Source: an uncultured Coriobacteriaceae bacterium
GTDB taxonomy: Bacteria > Actinomycetota > Coriobacteriia > Coriobacteriales > Eggerthellaceae
DNA: 23,851 nt
Assembly: GCA_900552585.1 (NCBI GenBank)
Contig: USAB01000022.1
Location: 1-23,851 of the forward strand
Direction of reading: 5' to 3'
Positions within the stretch are counted from its first letter, which is position 1. Each line of letters starts with the position of its first letter. Shown here piece by piece: positions 5,735-15,065 of this stretch. A program made the position numbers and the translations under genes. Below the pieces are notes generated by a model that did no database searches, was not told where the DNA came from, and saw only the letters and a list, made by a program, of their open reading frames with translations.

Positions 5735-7687
5735 TTGGCGAATAACACGACGAAAGGCTCTGAGAGCTACGGCGGAAAGGACATCCGGGTTCTCGAGGGC
5801 TTGGAGGCAGTGCGCCTGCGTCCCAGCATGTACATCGGATCGACCAGTTCCCGCGGCCTGCACCATCTGGTGTACGAGGTTGTGGACAACTCGGTTGACG
5901 AGGCGCTTGCCGGCTACTGCACCGAAATCGAAGCATGGATCAACGAAGATAACTCCATTACCGTCCGCGACAACGGCCGCGGCATCCCCGTGGAGAAGCA
6001 TCCCACGGAGAAGATCCCCACCGTCGAGGTGGTCATGACCATCCTCCACGCCGGCGGCAAGTTTGGCGGCGAGGGCTACAAGGTGTCCGGCGGCCTGCAT
6101 GGTGTGGGCGTTTCGTGCGTGAACGCGCTGTCGAAGCGGCTGGTCGTCCGTGTTGCCCGCGACGGGAACATCTACGAGATGGAATTCTCTCGCGGCGTCA
6201 CCACCACGAAGCTGCATATCGTGGGCCATGCCGACCACACGGGCACGGAGATTACGTTCTGGCCCGATGAGGAGATCTTCAAAGAGACCACGGTCTACGA
6301 CTTCAGCATCCTGGAGTCGCGCTTCCGCGAGATGGCGTTCCTGAACAAGGGCCTGAAGCTGACGCTCACGGACATGCGCCAGAAGGACGAGGACGGCAAT
6401 CCAAAGAGCGAGACGTTCCAATACGAAGGCGGCATCTCGGACTTCGTGAAGTACCTGAACAGCGGCCGCGAGACGCTGGATCCCATCATTGACTTCGAGG
6501 CGGAAAGCGCCGACGGCGAAGTGGAGGTGGCCATGCAATGGTCCAGCTCGTATTCGTCGAATTCCGTGCTGGCGTTCGCGAACAATATCAATACGCATGA
6601 GGGCGGCACGCACCTGGAGGGCTTCAAGCAGGCCGTTACCCGCACCATCAACGACTACGCGCGCAGCAAGGGCATCCTGAAAGACAAGGACCCGAACCTG
6701 ACCGGCGACGATACGCGCGAGGGCCTGGCTGCCGTCATCTCCGTGAAGCTGCACGACCCGCAGTTCGAGGGCCAGACGAAGACGAAGCTGGGCAACAGCG
6801 AGATTCGCCCGCTGGTCCAGAACGCCGTGACGCAGGGCCTGGCGGAGTTCCTGGAAGAGAATCCCGCGGCGGCGAAGCGCATCGTGGGCAAGGCATCGCA
6901 GGCGTTGAAGGCGCGCGAGGCGGCCCGCAAGGCGCGCGAGATGACGCGCCGTAAGGGTGTGCTGGAAAGCTTCTCGCTGCCCGGCAAGCTGGCGGACTGC
7001 TCCAGCAAGAAGGCGGAAGAGTGCGAGATCTTCATCGTCGAGGGCGACTCCGCAGGCGGCTCCGCGAAGCAGGCCCGCGATCGCAAGTTCCAGGCCATCC
7101 TGCCGCTGCGCGGCAAGATTCTGAACGTCGAGCGCGTGGGCCTGAACCGTGCGCTGTCCTCGGATACCATCAGCGCCCTGATCACGGCCATCGGCACGAA
7201 CATCGGCAACGATTTCGACGCGGAGAAGGCCCGCTACCATCGCATCATCATCATGACGGATGCCGATGTCGACGGCGCGCACATCCGCATCCTGCTGCTG
7301 ACGTTCTTCTACCGCTACATGCCGGAGCTCATCACGCGCGGCTACGTGTACATCGCCCAGCCGCCCATCTACGGCATCAAGCGCAAGAACTCCCGCTCCA
7401 CGAAGATCGAGCGCTACATCTATGACGAGAAGGCGCTGTCTTCCACGCTGGCGGAATACGACGACGACAAGTTCGATGTTCAGCGCTATAAGGGCCTGGG
7501 CGAGATGGACCCGGACCAGCTGTGGGAAACCACCATGGAGCCGGAGAACCGCACGCTGGTGCGCGTCAGCATCGAAGACGCTTCGAAGGCGGAGCATGTG
7601 GTCAGCGAATTGATGGGCAGCCAGGTGGAACCCCGCCGCGAGTTCATCAACAAGCATGCCCACGATGCCCGCTACCTGGATATCTAA
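5735..7687 (+). CDS. gyrB: DNA gyrase subunit B
   Basis: A 650-residue GyrB, full length for the short (non-proteobacterial) form. With GyrA it makes the A2B2 enzyme that introduces negative supercoils using ATP. The GHKL ATPase domain is at 15-220, with general base Glu48 and Asn52 in YEVVDNSVDEA, DNGRGIP, and GGLHGVGVSCVNALS. The transducer follows. The TOPRIM domain has EGDSAGGSAKQARDR from about 435, PLRGKILNVE, and DADVDGAH near 509. The C-terminus has RYKGLGEMDPDQLWETTM. The start is TTG 5735, supported by AGGAG six bases upstream and by the normal N-terminus; no ATG fits better. It has its own leader after the DUF721-like gene. gyrA follows after 37 nt, presumably co-transcribed. Confidence 0.97.
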   Translation: MANNTTKGSESYGGKDIRVLEGLEAVRLRPSMYIGSTSSRGLHHLVYEVVDNSVDEALAGYCTEIEAWINEDNSITVRDNGRGIPVEKHPTEKIPTVEVVMTILHAGGKFGGEGYKVSGGLHGVGVSCVNALSKRLVVRVARDGNIYEMEFSRGVTTTKLHIVGHADHTGTEITFWPDEEIFKETTVYDFSILESRFREMAFLNKGLKLTLTDMRQKDEDGNPKSETFQYEGGISDFVKYLNSGRETLDPIIDFEAESADGEVEVAMQWSSSYSSNSVLAFANNINTHEGGTHLEGFKQAVTRTINDYARSKGILKDKDPNLTGDDTREGLAAVISVKLHDPQFEGQTKTKLGNSEIRPLVQNAVTQGLAEFLEENPAAAKRIVGKASQALKAREAARKAREMTRRKGVLESFSLPGKLADCSSKKAEECEIFIVEGDSAGGSAKQARDRKFQAILPLRGKILNVERVGLNRALSSDTISALITAIGTNIGNDFDAEKARYHRIIIMTDADVDGAHIRILLLTFFYRYMPELITRGYVYIAQPPIYGIKRKNSRSTKIERYIYDEKALSSTLAEYDDDKFDVQRYKGLGEMDPDQLWETTMEPENRTLVRVSIEDASKAEHVVSELMGSQVEPRREFINKHAHDARYLDI

Positions 7688-7724
7688 CCCGCATTCGAAG
7701 TCTTCCGAATAAGCAGAAAGTTGA

Positions 7725-10385
7725 ATGAACGTGGCAGATACTAAAGATCCCAAAGATCCGAACAACGAAAACGAACAAACCGAAGAAGGGCAGGCGCCCG
7801 AGGTTTCGGCCGAGGTCATAGAGGAGCAGGACAAGAGTGCAGCCGGCAACGTGCTGACGTACGAGCTGGGCACGGAGATGCAGCAGTCGTTCCTGGAGTA
7901 TTCCATGAGCGTCATCATCAGCCGCGCACTGCCCGACGTCCGCGACGGTCTGAAACCAGTGCACCGCCGCATCCTGTGGGCCATGTACGAGTCCGGCTCC
8001 ACGCCGAACAAGCCGCATGTGAAGTCGGCCCGTACGGTCGGCGACGTCATCGGCAAGTACCATCCGCATGGTGACTCCGCCGTGTACGACGCCATGGTCC
8101 GCTTGGCGCAGCCGTTCAACATGAGCCTCCCGCTGGTCGACGGCCACGGCAACTTCGGCTCCATCGATGGCGACTCCGCTGCAGCCATGCGTTACACGGA
8201 AGCCCGTCTGGCGAAGCCGGCCATGGAGATGCTCGAGGGCCTGCGCCAGGAGACCGTCGACTTCCAGCCGAACTACGACGAGAGCCTGCAAGAGCCCGCC
8301 GTGCTGCCGGCGCGCTTCCCGAACCTGCTGGTGAACGGCTCGTCCGGCATCGCCGTGGGCATGGCGACGAATATTCCGCCGCATAACCTGGGCGAGACCA
8401 TCGCGGCGGCGCGTATGCTGCTGGACAATCCAGACGCCACCATCGACGACCTGATGACCGTCCTGCCCGGACCGGACTTCCCTACGGGCGGCATCATCAT
8501 GGGCCGCGAGGGTATCAAGGAAGCGTACGAGACCGGCCGCGGCCACATCCCCGTGCGCTCGAAGTGCGAGATCAAGGAGATGAAGAACGGCAAGAGCCAG
8601 ATCATCGTCTCTGAGATCCCCTACCAGGTGAACCGCTCGCGCCTGCTGCAGAGCCTTGCCGACCTGGTGCGCGAGAAGAAGCTGCCCGAGGTCTCGAACA
8701 TCCACGACGGCGCCGACCGCCATGGCATCGACATCATCATCGAGCTGAAGCAGAACGCCCTGCCGCAGGTGGTGCTGAACAAGCTGTTCAAGCACACGCA
8801 GCTGCAGGTGAACTTCAGCGTCATCATGATCGCCCTGGTCAACGGCATGCCGAAGGTGCTGAACTTGAAGCAGATCCTGGAATACTACATCAAGCACCAG
8901 GAAGACGTCATCGTTCGCCGCACGAAGTTCGAGCTGCGCAAGGCCGAAGAGCGCGCCCACATCTTGGAGGGCTTGGTCATCGCCGTCGACAACATCGACG
9001 AAGTGGTGGAGATCATCCGCTCCTCCGCGAACGACCAGGAGGCGAACGACCGCTTGCGCGGCCGCTTCGGCTTGAGCGAGCGCCAGGCGGAAGCAATCCT
9101 GGATATGCGCCTGCGCCGTCTGACCGCCCTGCAACGCGAGAAGCTGGTTGCGGAGTTGGAAGAGCTGAAGAAGCAGATTTCGGAGTACAAGCGCATCCTG
9201 TCCGACGAGAGCCTGGTGAAGCAGATTATCAAGGACGAGTTGGAGGAGATTGCGAACAAGTACAAGACGCCGCGCCGCACGCGCATCTCCGGCCCCGCGA
9301 AGGATATCGACGTGGAGGACCTGATCGCCGACGAGGAAGTGGCTGTCACCATCACGCAGGCAGGCTACATCAAGCGCATGCCCATCACCACGTACCGCCA
9401 GCAGAAGCGCGGCGGCAAGGGCATGTCCGGTGTGAACCTGAAGGACAACGACTTCGTGGAGCACATCTTCACCGCGTCGACGCATGATTACATGCTGTTC
9501 TTCACCACGCTGGGCAAGGTGTACCGCCTGAAGGTCTACGAGGTGCCCGAGGCATCGCGCCATGCGCGCGGCACGGCCATCGTGAACCTGCTGCACCTGC
9601 ACAAGGGCGAGACCGTGGCGGCGTCCATTGCGGCGCGCGACTTCCCGGAAGACGAGTTCCTCATGTTCGCCACGGCGCAAGGCATGGTCAAGAAGACGGC
9701 CATGAGCGCGTACGACCGGACGCGCCAGGACGGCCTGATCGCCATCAACCTGCGCGACGGCGACGAGCTGATTGCCGTGCGCCGCGTGAAGCCCGGCGAA
9801 TCCGTGATCATGGCATCCGCTGCCGGCAAGGCCATCCGCTGGGATGAGAGCGAGGTCCGCACCATGGGCCGCGACACCATGGGCGTCCGCGGCATGACGC
9901 TGGAGGACGACGGCGAAGACCACGTCCTGGGCATGGAGATTGCGAACGAGGATTCGCAGCTGCTGGTCATCACGGAGAAGGGCTACGGCAAGCGCACGCC
10001 CATCTCCGAATATCCCAGCCACCATCGCGGCGGCAAGGGCGTCCAGACGCTGACGATGACCGTGAAGAAGGGCCGCCTGGCCGCCATGAAGGTGGTCAAC
10101 GAGGGCGACGAGCTCATGATCATCTCCGAAGAGGGCATCGTGGTCCGCACGCCGGCGAAGGGCGTCAGCCAGCTGGGCCGCGCCACGCAGGGCGTCCGCA
10201 TCATGGACATTGCGAAGAACGACCGCGTCACGGCCGTGGCCATTGCGAACGAAGGCGATCGCTCGAAGCCGGACAAGAAGTCCATCGACGAGCCCGAGAC
10301 GCTGGTTGAGGCAGCCTCTCGCGAGGAGATCGCCCGCTCCATCAAAGGCGAGGCCGATGAAGATGACGAGAACGGCGAGAAGTAG
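7725..10385 (+). CDS. gyrA: DNA gyrase subunit A
   Basis: An 886-residue GyrA that cuts and rejoins DNA and wraps it for supercoiling. The breakage-reunion core starts near residue 43 after an acidic, Lys/Asn/Glu-rich extension. The catalytic tyrosine is Tyr157 in AAMRYTEAR. The quinolone-determining region reads HPHGDSAVYD, with Ser118 and Asp122 at the positions equivalent to E. coli Ser83 and Asp87, the quinolone-susceptible residues. The C-terminal pinwheel begins near 520 and contains a GyrA-box as QKRGGKG (consensus QRRGGKG) near residue 562, which points to gyrase rather than topoisomerase IV. The protein ends in an acidic tail. ATG 7725 has only a weak AGAAAG ribosome site. A strong bidirectional hairpin follows the stop. 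Confidence 0.97.
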   Translation: MNVADTKDPKDPNNENEQTEEGQAPEVSAEVIEEQDKSAAGNVLTYELGTEMQQSFLEYSMSVIISRALPDVRDGLKPVHRRILWAMYESGSTPNKPHVKSARTVGDVIGKYHPHGDSAVYDAMVRLAQPFNMSLPLVDGHGNFGSIDGDSAAAMRYTEARLAKPAMEMLEGLRQETVDFQPNYDESLQEPAVLPARFPNLLVNGSSGIAVGMATNIPPHNLGETIAAARMLLDNPDATIDDLMTVLPGPDFPTGGIIMGREGIKEAYETGRGHIPVRSKCEIKEMKNGKSQIIVSEIPYQVNRSRLLQSLADLVREKKLPEVSNIHDGADRHGIDIIIELKQNALPQVVLNKLFKHTQLQVNFSVIMIALVNGMPKVLNLKQILEYYIKHQEDVIVRRTKFELRKAEERAHILEGLVIAVDNIDEVVEIIRSSANDQEANDRLRGRFGLSERQAEAILDMRLRRLTALQREKLVAELEELKKQISEYKRILSDESLVKQIIKDELEEIANKYKTPRRTRISGPAKDIDVEDLIADEEVAVTITQAGYIKRMPITTYRQQKRGGKGMSGVNLKDNDFVEHIFTASTHDYMLFFTTLGKVYRLKVYEVPEASRHARGTAIVNLLHLHKGETVAASIAARDFPEDEFLMFATAQGMVKKTAMSAYDRTRQDGLIAINLRDGDELIAVRRVKPGESVIMASAAGKAIRWDESEVRTMGRDTMGVRGMTLEDDGEDHVLGMEIANEDSQLLVITEKGYGKRTPISEYPSHHRGGKGVQTLTMTVKKGRLAAMKVVNEGDELMIISEEGIVVRTPAKGVSQLGRATQGVRIMDIAKNDRVTAVAIANEGDRSKPDKKSIDEPETLVEAASREEIARSIKGEADEDDENGEK

Positions 10386-10433
10386 CGAATAGCTGCTAGC
10401 GAAACAACGCGCCAATGAAGGCGCAGGAAAGCG

Positions 10434-10470
10434 AGAAGCCTGCCCGGGATGCCCGGGCAGGCTTCTTCTT
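10434..10470. terminator. Bidirectional intrinsic terminator between gyrA and the DUF151 nuclease
   Basis: A 15-bp perfect stem pairs 10434-10448 with 10452-10466 around the 3-nt loop ATG; the core is GCCTGCCCGGG. On the + strand TTCTTCTTG follows. It lies between two converging genes and can serve both. Confidence 0.85.
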
Positions 10471-10503
10471 GTTCAGGGTAATGTCGAGGTGCGCGCCTGC
10501 AGG

Positions 10504-11277
10504 CTAGGAGCGGGGGAATTCCGGGCCGCTGTCGGACGCGCTGTCGGGCGCGTCGTCGGCATCGCCGGGCGCAGCGGGGCCGGCGGGTGCAGCGGGTTGG
10601 CTGCCGGCGTCTTCGCCCGTTGTGATTTCGCCGTAGCCGCCATGGTCGGCATCATCGGCGTCGGTGGCATCTGCAGCGTCGTCAACAGCGGCCTGAGGGC
10701 CTTGGGTGCCCGGAGCGGCGCCAATGAGCTGCTCGGCCTGGCTGATCACGGCCTCCATGTCCTGACGGCTGCCTTCGGCAAGGTCGTCCGGCGTCAGCTG
10801 CTCGATGAAGTCGTGGAAATCCGCCATGACGCGATTGGGATCATCGGCTTCGTCGTTGAATAGGTACGGGAACGAGGCGCGCTCCAGTACGGCCTCGTCC
10901 ATGTACAGTGGCGCCTCCTCGCGCAGCGCCAGCGCGATGGCGTCACTGGGACGGGCGTCGAGCGACAGCAACTTGCCGCGCGCTTTCAAGGCCAATTCGG
11001 CATAGAACGTGGGACCCTGCACATCGTAGATGGTTACATGGTCCACGAAGGCATCCAGGCTGGTGAGCGCATCCAGAAACAGGTCGTGCGTCATCGGGCG
11101 CTTGAAACGGGCCTTTTCAAGGGCTATACCCAGCATCGTGGCCTCGGAAACGCCCACCCAGATGGGCACGACGCGGCTGTTCTTATTCGTCCCCACGTCG
11201 GCGGTGGGCTGCAGGACCAGGATGGAGGGCGACGGCACGGGAGACATGATAAGCGTGAGCACGCTGACGGGAACCAT
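10504..11277 (-). CDS. Bifunctional nuclease family (DUF151) protein
   Basis: A 257-residue protein. Residues 10-150 match the DUF151/BFN family: VVPIWVGVSEATMLGIAL at 36-53, RPMTHDLFLDAL at 60-71, VTIYDVQGPTFYAEL at 81-95, and the signature LSLDARPSDAIALALR at 104-119. Plant members have been reported to have DNase and RNase activity; the role in bacteria is unclear. From about 195 the protein is a low-complexity Ala/Asp/Pro/Gly tail likely to be disordered. The start at 11277 is supported by GGAGG upstream on the minus strand. It is the only minus-strand gene in the window, converging on gyrA and divergent from the tRNA promoter. Family assignment is firm, function is not. Confidence 0.88.
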   Translation of the reverse strand: MVPVSVLTLIMSPVPSPSILVLQPTADVGTNKNSRVVPIWVGVSEATMLGIALEKARFKRPMTHDLFLDALTSLDAFVDHVTIYDVQGPTFYAELALKARGKLLSLDARPSDAIALALREEAPLYMDEAVLERASFPYLFNDEADDPNRVMADFHDFIEQLTPDDLAEGSRQDMEAVISQAEQLIGAAPGTQGPQAAVDDAADATDADDADHGGYGEITTGEDAGSQPAAPAGPAAPGDADDAPDSASDSGPEFPRS

Positions 11278-11331
11278 GGCCTACCTCCTCGGAGCTTTGA
11301 AATTTTCTTTCATGCTAGCAGAAAATAGTTC

Positions 11332-11360
11332 TTGACGGCTTTCGTGGGATGGGCTATATT
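11332..11360 (+). promoter_or_regulatory. Strong sigma70 promoter for the tRNA-Ile/tRNA-Ala pair
   Basis: TTGACG at 11332-11337 and TATATT at 11355-11360 are spaced by 17 nt. Transcription would start near 11367, ten bases before mature tRNA-Ile. An AT-rich stretch (CAGAAAATAG) precedes the -35. Confidence 0.85.
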
Positions 11361-11376
11361 AACCAAGCTGTTTCAA

Positions 11377-11453
<77 letters not shown>

Positions 11454-11462
11454 TTTTTGCTG

Positions 11463-11506
11463 ATAAACGTTCCACCGTGAGCCGAGATAGCCGGTGGAAC
11501 GTTTAT
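11463..11506 (+). repeat. Strong hairpin between the two tRNA genes
   Basis: A perfect 15-bp inverted repeat pairs 11463-11477 with 11492-11506 (ATAAACGTTCCACCG and its complement) around a 14-nt loop. Two further G-T pairs extend it. No T run follows, so it is more likely a processing or pausing structure than a terminator. Confidence 0.8.
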
Positions 11507-11514
11507 TGATACTT

Positions 11515-11590
11515 GGGGCATTAGCTCAGCTGGGAGAGCGACGGCTTTGCAAGCCGTAGGTCAGGGGTTCGATCCCCCTATGCTCCACCA
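11515..11590 (+). tRNA. tRNA-Ala (anticodon UGC)
   Basis: A 76-nt cloverleaf. The acceptor GGGGCAT pairs with ATGCTCC (one G-T), the D arm is GCTC/GAGC, the anticodon stem ACGGC/GCCGT holds TTTGCAA with anticodon TGC, and the T arm is AGGGG-TTCGATC-CCCCT. CCA is encoded. I see no promoter of its own, so it is probably co-transcribed with tRNA-Ile; a T-rich terminator follows 11 nt later. Confidence 0.97.
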
Positions 11591-11601
11591 CGAAACGGAC
11601 G

Positions 11602-11627
11602 GCCGGGGTGCTTACCCCGGCTTTTTT
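11602..11627 (+). terminator. Intrinsic terminator of the tRNA operon
   Basis: GCCGGGGT (11602-11609) pairs with ACCCCGGC (11614-11621) around GCTT, followed by six Ts at 11622-11627. This is a textbook terminator. Confidence 0.92.
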
Positions 11628-11724
11628 CATGCCCGCAACTGTGCAGAACGGGTATGGTTCCCTGCAACTTTACCTGGAATTCCATTGGAACTCGCAGCGC
11701 GTGCGCGCAGGTGGGGCGCGCATC

Positions 11725-11733
11725 TGCTAGGCT
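11725..11733 (+). promoter_or_regulatory. Possible extended -10 for eno
   Basis: TG-C-TAGGCT resembles the TANNNT -10 forms of Actinobacteria with an extended TG. No -35 is evident at normal spacing. A near-palindrome around TGGTACCA (11733-11740) lies just downstream, near the expected start of transcription. Confidence 0.3.
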
Positions 11734-11774
11734 GGTACCAACCGTGAAAAATGCATTCTCAGGAGGAGAAGAAT

Positions 11775-13067
11775 ATGAGCGATATCATCGACGTCTACGG
11801 TCGCCAGGTTCTGGATTCCCGTGGCAATCCCACGGTCGAAGTGAACGTCCTGCTGGACGACGGCGCCATCGGACGCGCCATCGTTCCGTCCGGTGCTTCC
11901 ACCGGCGCATTCGAAGCCGTCGAGCTGCGCGATGGGGACGCCTCCGACTATCTGGGCAAGAGCGTGCATCAGGCAGTGGACCATGTGAACGATGAGTGCT
12001 TTGAAGCCCTCCTGGGCATCGATGCAAGCGACCAGCGCGAAGTGGACCATGCGCTGATCGAGGCAGACGGCACCCCGAACAAGGGCGCATTCGGCGCCAA
12101 CGCCATCCTGGGCTGCTCGCTGGCCGCCGCCCGCGCCGCTGCCGACGATGCCGATCTGCCGCTGTACGAGTACCTGGGCGGCCCGAACGCCCACACGCTG
12201 CCCACGCCCATGATGAACATCATGAACGGCGGCGTGCATGCCGACAACTCCGTGGACTTCCAGGAGTTCATGATCATGCCGGTGGGCGCACCGAACTTCA
12301 CGGAGGCACTGCGCTGGTGCTGCGAGGTCTACCACACGCTGAAGAACGTCCTGAAGGAAGCCGGCCTGTCCACGGCCGTGGGCGATGAGGGTGGCTTTGC
12401 TCCCGATCTGAAGACGAACGAGGAGCCGTTCCAGTACATGACGAAGGCCATCGAGAAGGCCGGCTACAAGCCCGGCGAGGACTTCAAGTTCGCCATGGAC
12501 CCGGCCTCCACGGAATTCTACGACGCCGACCGCGGCGTGTACGTGCTGAAGGGCGAAGGCCGCGAGCTGACCACGGACGAGATGATCGACTACTGGGATG
12601 CCCTGACGCAGAAGTACCCCATCATCTCCATCGAGGACGGCCTGGCCGAAGAGGACTGGGACGGCTGGGTGAAGCTGACGAAGCGCATCGGCGACCGCGT
12701 GCAGCTGGTCGGCGACGACCTGTTCGTCACGAACTCCGAGCGCCTGAAGAAGGGCATCCAGATGGGTGCTGCAAACGCCATCCTGATCAAGGTCAACCAA
12801 ATCGGCAGCCTGACGGAGACGCTGGAGGCCATGCAGATGGCTCAGCGCGCCGGTTACGCCTGCATCGTCAGCCACCGCTCCGGCGAGACGGAGGACACCA
12901 CCATCGCCGACCTGTCCGTTGCCACGAACGCCGGCCAGATCAAGACGGGCGCTCCCTGCCGCACGGACCGCGTGGCGAAGTACAACCAGTTGCTCCGCAT
13001 CGAGGACACGCTGGGTGATTCCGCCGAATATGCCGGCATGGATGCGTTCTACAACATCAACCGCTAG
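11775..13067 (+). CDS. eno: Enolase
   Basis: A 430-residue enolase of normal length that converts 2-phosphoglycerate to phosphoenolpyruvate in glycolysis. Visible residues are the loop SGASTGAFEAVELRDGD at 39-55, His155 in GGVHADN, Glu205 in GDEGGF, Mg ligands Asp242 (FAMDPAS), Glu287 (SIEDGL) and Asp314 (VGDDL), catalytic Lys339 in LIKVNQIGS, and Lys390 in QIKTGAP. The signature LIKVNQIGSLTETL is intact. GAPCRTDR carries Cys where Ser or Ala is common. ATG 11775 is chosen over an in-frame ATG at 11751 because AGGAGGAG lies just before it and the family N-terminus begins there. It is a single-gene unit, between the tRNA terminator and its own terminator. Confidence 0.97.
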   Translation: MSDIIDVYGRQVLDSRGNPTVEVNVLLDDGAIGRAIVPSGASTGAFEAVELRDGDASDYLGKSVHQAVDHVNDECFEALLGIDASDQREVDHALIEADGTPNKGAFGANAILGCSLAAARAAADDADLPLYEYLGGPNAHTLPTPMMNIMNGGVHADNSVDFQEFMIMPVGAPNFTEALRWCCEVYHTLKNVLKEAGLSTAVGDEGGFAPDLKTNEEPFQYMTKAIEKAGYKPGEDFKFAMDPASTEFYDADRGVYVLKGEGRELTTDEMIDYWDALTQKYPIISIEDGLAEEDWDGWVKLTKRIGDRVQLVGDDLFVTNSERLKKGIQMGAANAILIKVNQIGSLTETLEAMQMAQRAGYACIVSHRSGETEDTTIADLSVATNAGQIKTGAPCRTDRVAKYNQLLRIEDTLGDSAEYAGMDAFYNINR

Positions 13068-13081
13068 CACAGATGGGCATG

Positions 13082-13117
13082 GGTGCTTCGGGGTCCGTCC
13101 CCGGGGCACCGTTTTTT
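13082..13117 (+). terminator. Intrinsic terminator after eno
   Basis: A 12-bp stem pairs 13082-13093 with 13099-13110 (two G-T pairs) around the loop TCCGT, followed by six Ts at 13112-13117. Confidence 0.9.
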
Positions 13118-13224
13118 CGCCGGGCGCGGCCGCACGGCACCGAATCGGGTAAAGCGGGGCAGGGGCCCATCGCCGGCATGTGTCCCGAGTCCGTTTTTCG
13201 CAAGTTTTCGTTTGAAAGAGAGAA

Positions 13225-15036
13225 ATGAAGCAAGAGAACATTCGCAACGTGGCCATCATCGCGCATGTCGACCATGGCAAAACCACCATCGTGGACCGCT
13301 TGCTGTACACCGCGGGCGTCTTCCGCGAGAACCAGCAGGTGGAAGATCGCGTCATGGATAGCAACGACCAGGAACGCGAGCGCGGCATCACCATCCTGTC
13401 CAAGAACTGCTCCATCAAGTACAAGGACGTCAAGATCAACGTCATCGACACGCCGGGCCATGCGGACTTCGGCGGCGAGGTGGAGCGCGTGCTGAACATG
13501 GCCGACGGCGCCCTGTTGATCGTCGACGCGTTCGAGGGCCCCATGCCGCAGACGCGCTTCGTGCTGCAGCATGCCCTTGACCTGGGTCTGCGCATCGTGC
13601 TGGTCATCAACAAGATCGACCGCCCGGGCGCCCGTCCCGACGAAGTGGTGGACGAGGTGTTCGACCTGATGGTGGAACTGGACGCCACGGACGAGCAGCT
13701 TGATTTCCCCATCGTGTACACCAGCGCGCCGCAGGGCTTCGCCCGCTACGAGGTGGACGACGACAACGACAACATGCTGCCGCTGCTGGACACCATCCTG
13801 AAAGAGATCCCGGCGCCCGATGTGGACCCGGACGGCCCCATTGCCATGCAGATCTGCACCGTGGACCACTCCAGCTTCGTGGGCCGCATCGGCGTCGGCC
13901 GCCTGTCCTCCGGCACCATCCACAAGAACGAGCAGGTGCTGGTCATCAAGAACGACGGCACGCGCTACAACACGGAGATCAAGCAGGTGTTCACGTTCGA
14001 GAACCTGCAGAAGAAGGAATACGACGAGGTCCACGCAGGCGACATCGTAGCCGTTGTGGGCGTTGAGGACGCGGATATTGGCGACATGGTCACGAGCCGC
14101 GAGCATCCCATCCGCCTGGACCCCATTAAGGTGGAGGAACCCACCATGGCCGTTGTGTTCGAGGCTTCCACCAGCCCGCTGGTGGGCCACGACGGCGACA
14201 TCGTGGGCGCTCGCCAGCTGAAGGAGCGCCTGATGCGCGAGAAGGAGAGCAACATCTCCATGCGCATCCAGGAGCTGGAGGATAAGTCCGGCATCGAAGT
14301 AGCCGGCCGCGGCGTGCTGCATCTGTCCGTGCTGATGGAAACCATGCGCCGCGAGGGATTCGAGTTCCAGGTGGGCCGTCCGCGCGTCCTGATCAAGACG
14401 GACGACGACGGCAACAAGCTGGAGCCCATCGAGGAGGCCACGGTGGAGACGCCGTCCGACTACGCCGGCAAGGTCATCGAGGTCTTCGGCACGGCCGGCG
14501 GCGAGATGACGGACATGGTCACGCGCGGCGACCAGACGCATCTGGTGTTCCACATCCCCACGCGCGGCACCATGGGCCTGCGCACGCGCCTGCTGAACGT
14601 GACGCGCGGTGAGGCGAACATGTTCCATCACTTCTACGAGTACGGTCCGTACCGCGGCGATTTCGCCGGCCGCAAGAACGGCTCCATGATCTCCATGAGC
14701 ACCGGCAAGAGCGTTGCATACGCGCTTGACACGCTGCAGGAGCGCGGCCGCCTGTTCATCGGCCCCGGCGAGGACATCTACGAGGGCATGATTATCGGTG
14801 AAAGCGCGAAGGAAGGCGACATGGTCGTGAACGCCGAGAAGACGAAGAACCTGGGCAACCAGCGTTCGAGCGGCGCCGATAAGGCCATCCAGCTGACGCC
14901 GCCCGTGACGTTTACGCTGGAAGAAGCGCTGGAGTACATTCAGGACGACGAGCTGGTGGAGGTCACGCCGCTGCATATCCGCCTGCGCAAGCGCCTGCTT
15001 TCCGCCGTCGCCCGCAAGAAGGCTGCGAAGAAATAG
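13225..15036 (+). CDS. typA: Ribosome-associated translational GTPase TypA/BipA
   Basis: A 603-residue GTPase of the EF-G-like family, normal length for TypA/BipA, which acts on the ribosome in stress responses and subunit assembly. G1 is AHVDHGKTT at 13-21, switch I carries ERERGITI, G3 is DTPGHADFGGE from about 75, and G4 is NKIDRPGA near 128. After the beta-barrel comes the TypA-specific C-terminal half: LSVLMETMRREGFEF, RGTMGLRTRLLN, and the conserved end DDELVEVTPLHIRLRKRLL. LepA and EF-G are excluded by this C-terminus. It starts 157 nt after the eno stop and beyond its terminator, with a weak AAAGAGAG ribosome site; I find no clear promoter in the gap. An imperfect hairpin follows. Confidence 0.96.
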   Translation: MKQENIRNVAIIAHVDHGKTTIVDRLLYTAGVFRENQQVEDRVMDSNDQERERGITILSKNCSIKYKDVKINVIDTPGHADFGGEVERVLNMADGALLIVDAFEGPMPQTRFVLQHALDLGLRIVLVINKIDRPGARPDEVVDEVFDLMVELDATDEQLDFPIVYTSAPQGFARYEVDDDNDNMLPLLDTILKEIPAPDVDPDGPIAMQICTVDHSSFVGRIGVGRLSSGTIHKNEQVLVIKNDGTRYNTEIKQVFTFENLQKKEYDEVHAGDIVAVVGVEDADIGDMVTSREHPIRLDPIKVEEPTMAVVFEASTSPLVGHDGDIVGARQLKERLMREKESNISMRIQELEDKSGIEVAGRGVLHLSVLMETMRREGFEFQVGRPRVLIKTDDDGNKLEPIEEATVETPSDYAGKVIEVFGTAGGEMTDMVTRGDQTHLVFHIPTRGTMGLRTRLLNVTRGEANMFHHFYEYGPYRGDFAGRKNGSMISMSTGKSVAYALDTLQERGRLFIGPGEDIYEGMIIGESAKEGDMVVNAEKTKNLGNQRSSGADKAIQLTPPVTFTLEEALEYIQDDELVEVTPLHIRLRKRLLSAVARKKAAKK

Positions 15037-15065
15037 CATTTGGCACGCAGAGTGCCTGCTGATGA

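Noticed and set aside
7647..10415. A 922-codon open frame on the minus strand opposite gyrA, and similar long minus frames at 5708-8188, 11727-13721 and 13057-15039
   Set aside because: They are antisense shadows produced by the G/C-rich third positions of the real genes. Their translations are His/Arg/Ala/Leu-rich without family motifs, and strong gene families occupy the other strand.
10489..10863. A 124-codon + frame opposite the DUF151 nuclease
   Set aside because: It lies antisense to the low-complexity tail of a well-supported gene and reads as Gly/Ala/Val filler.
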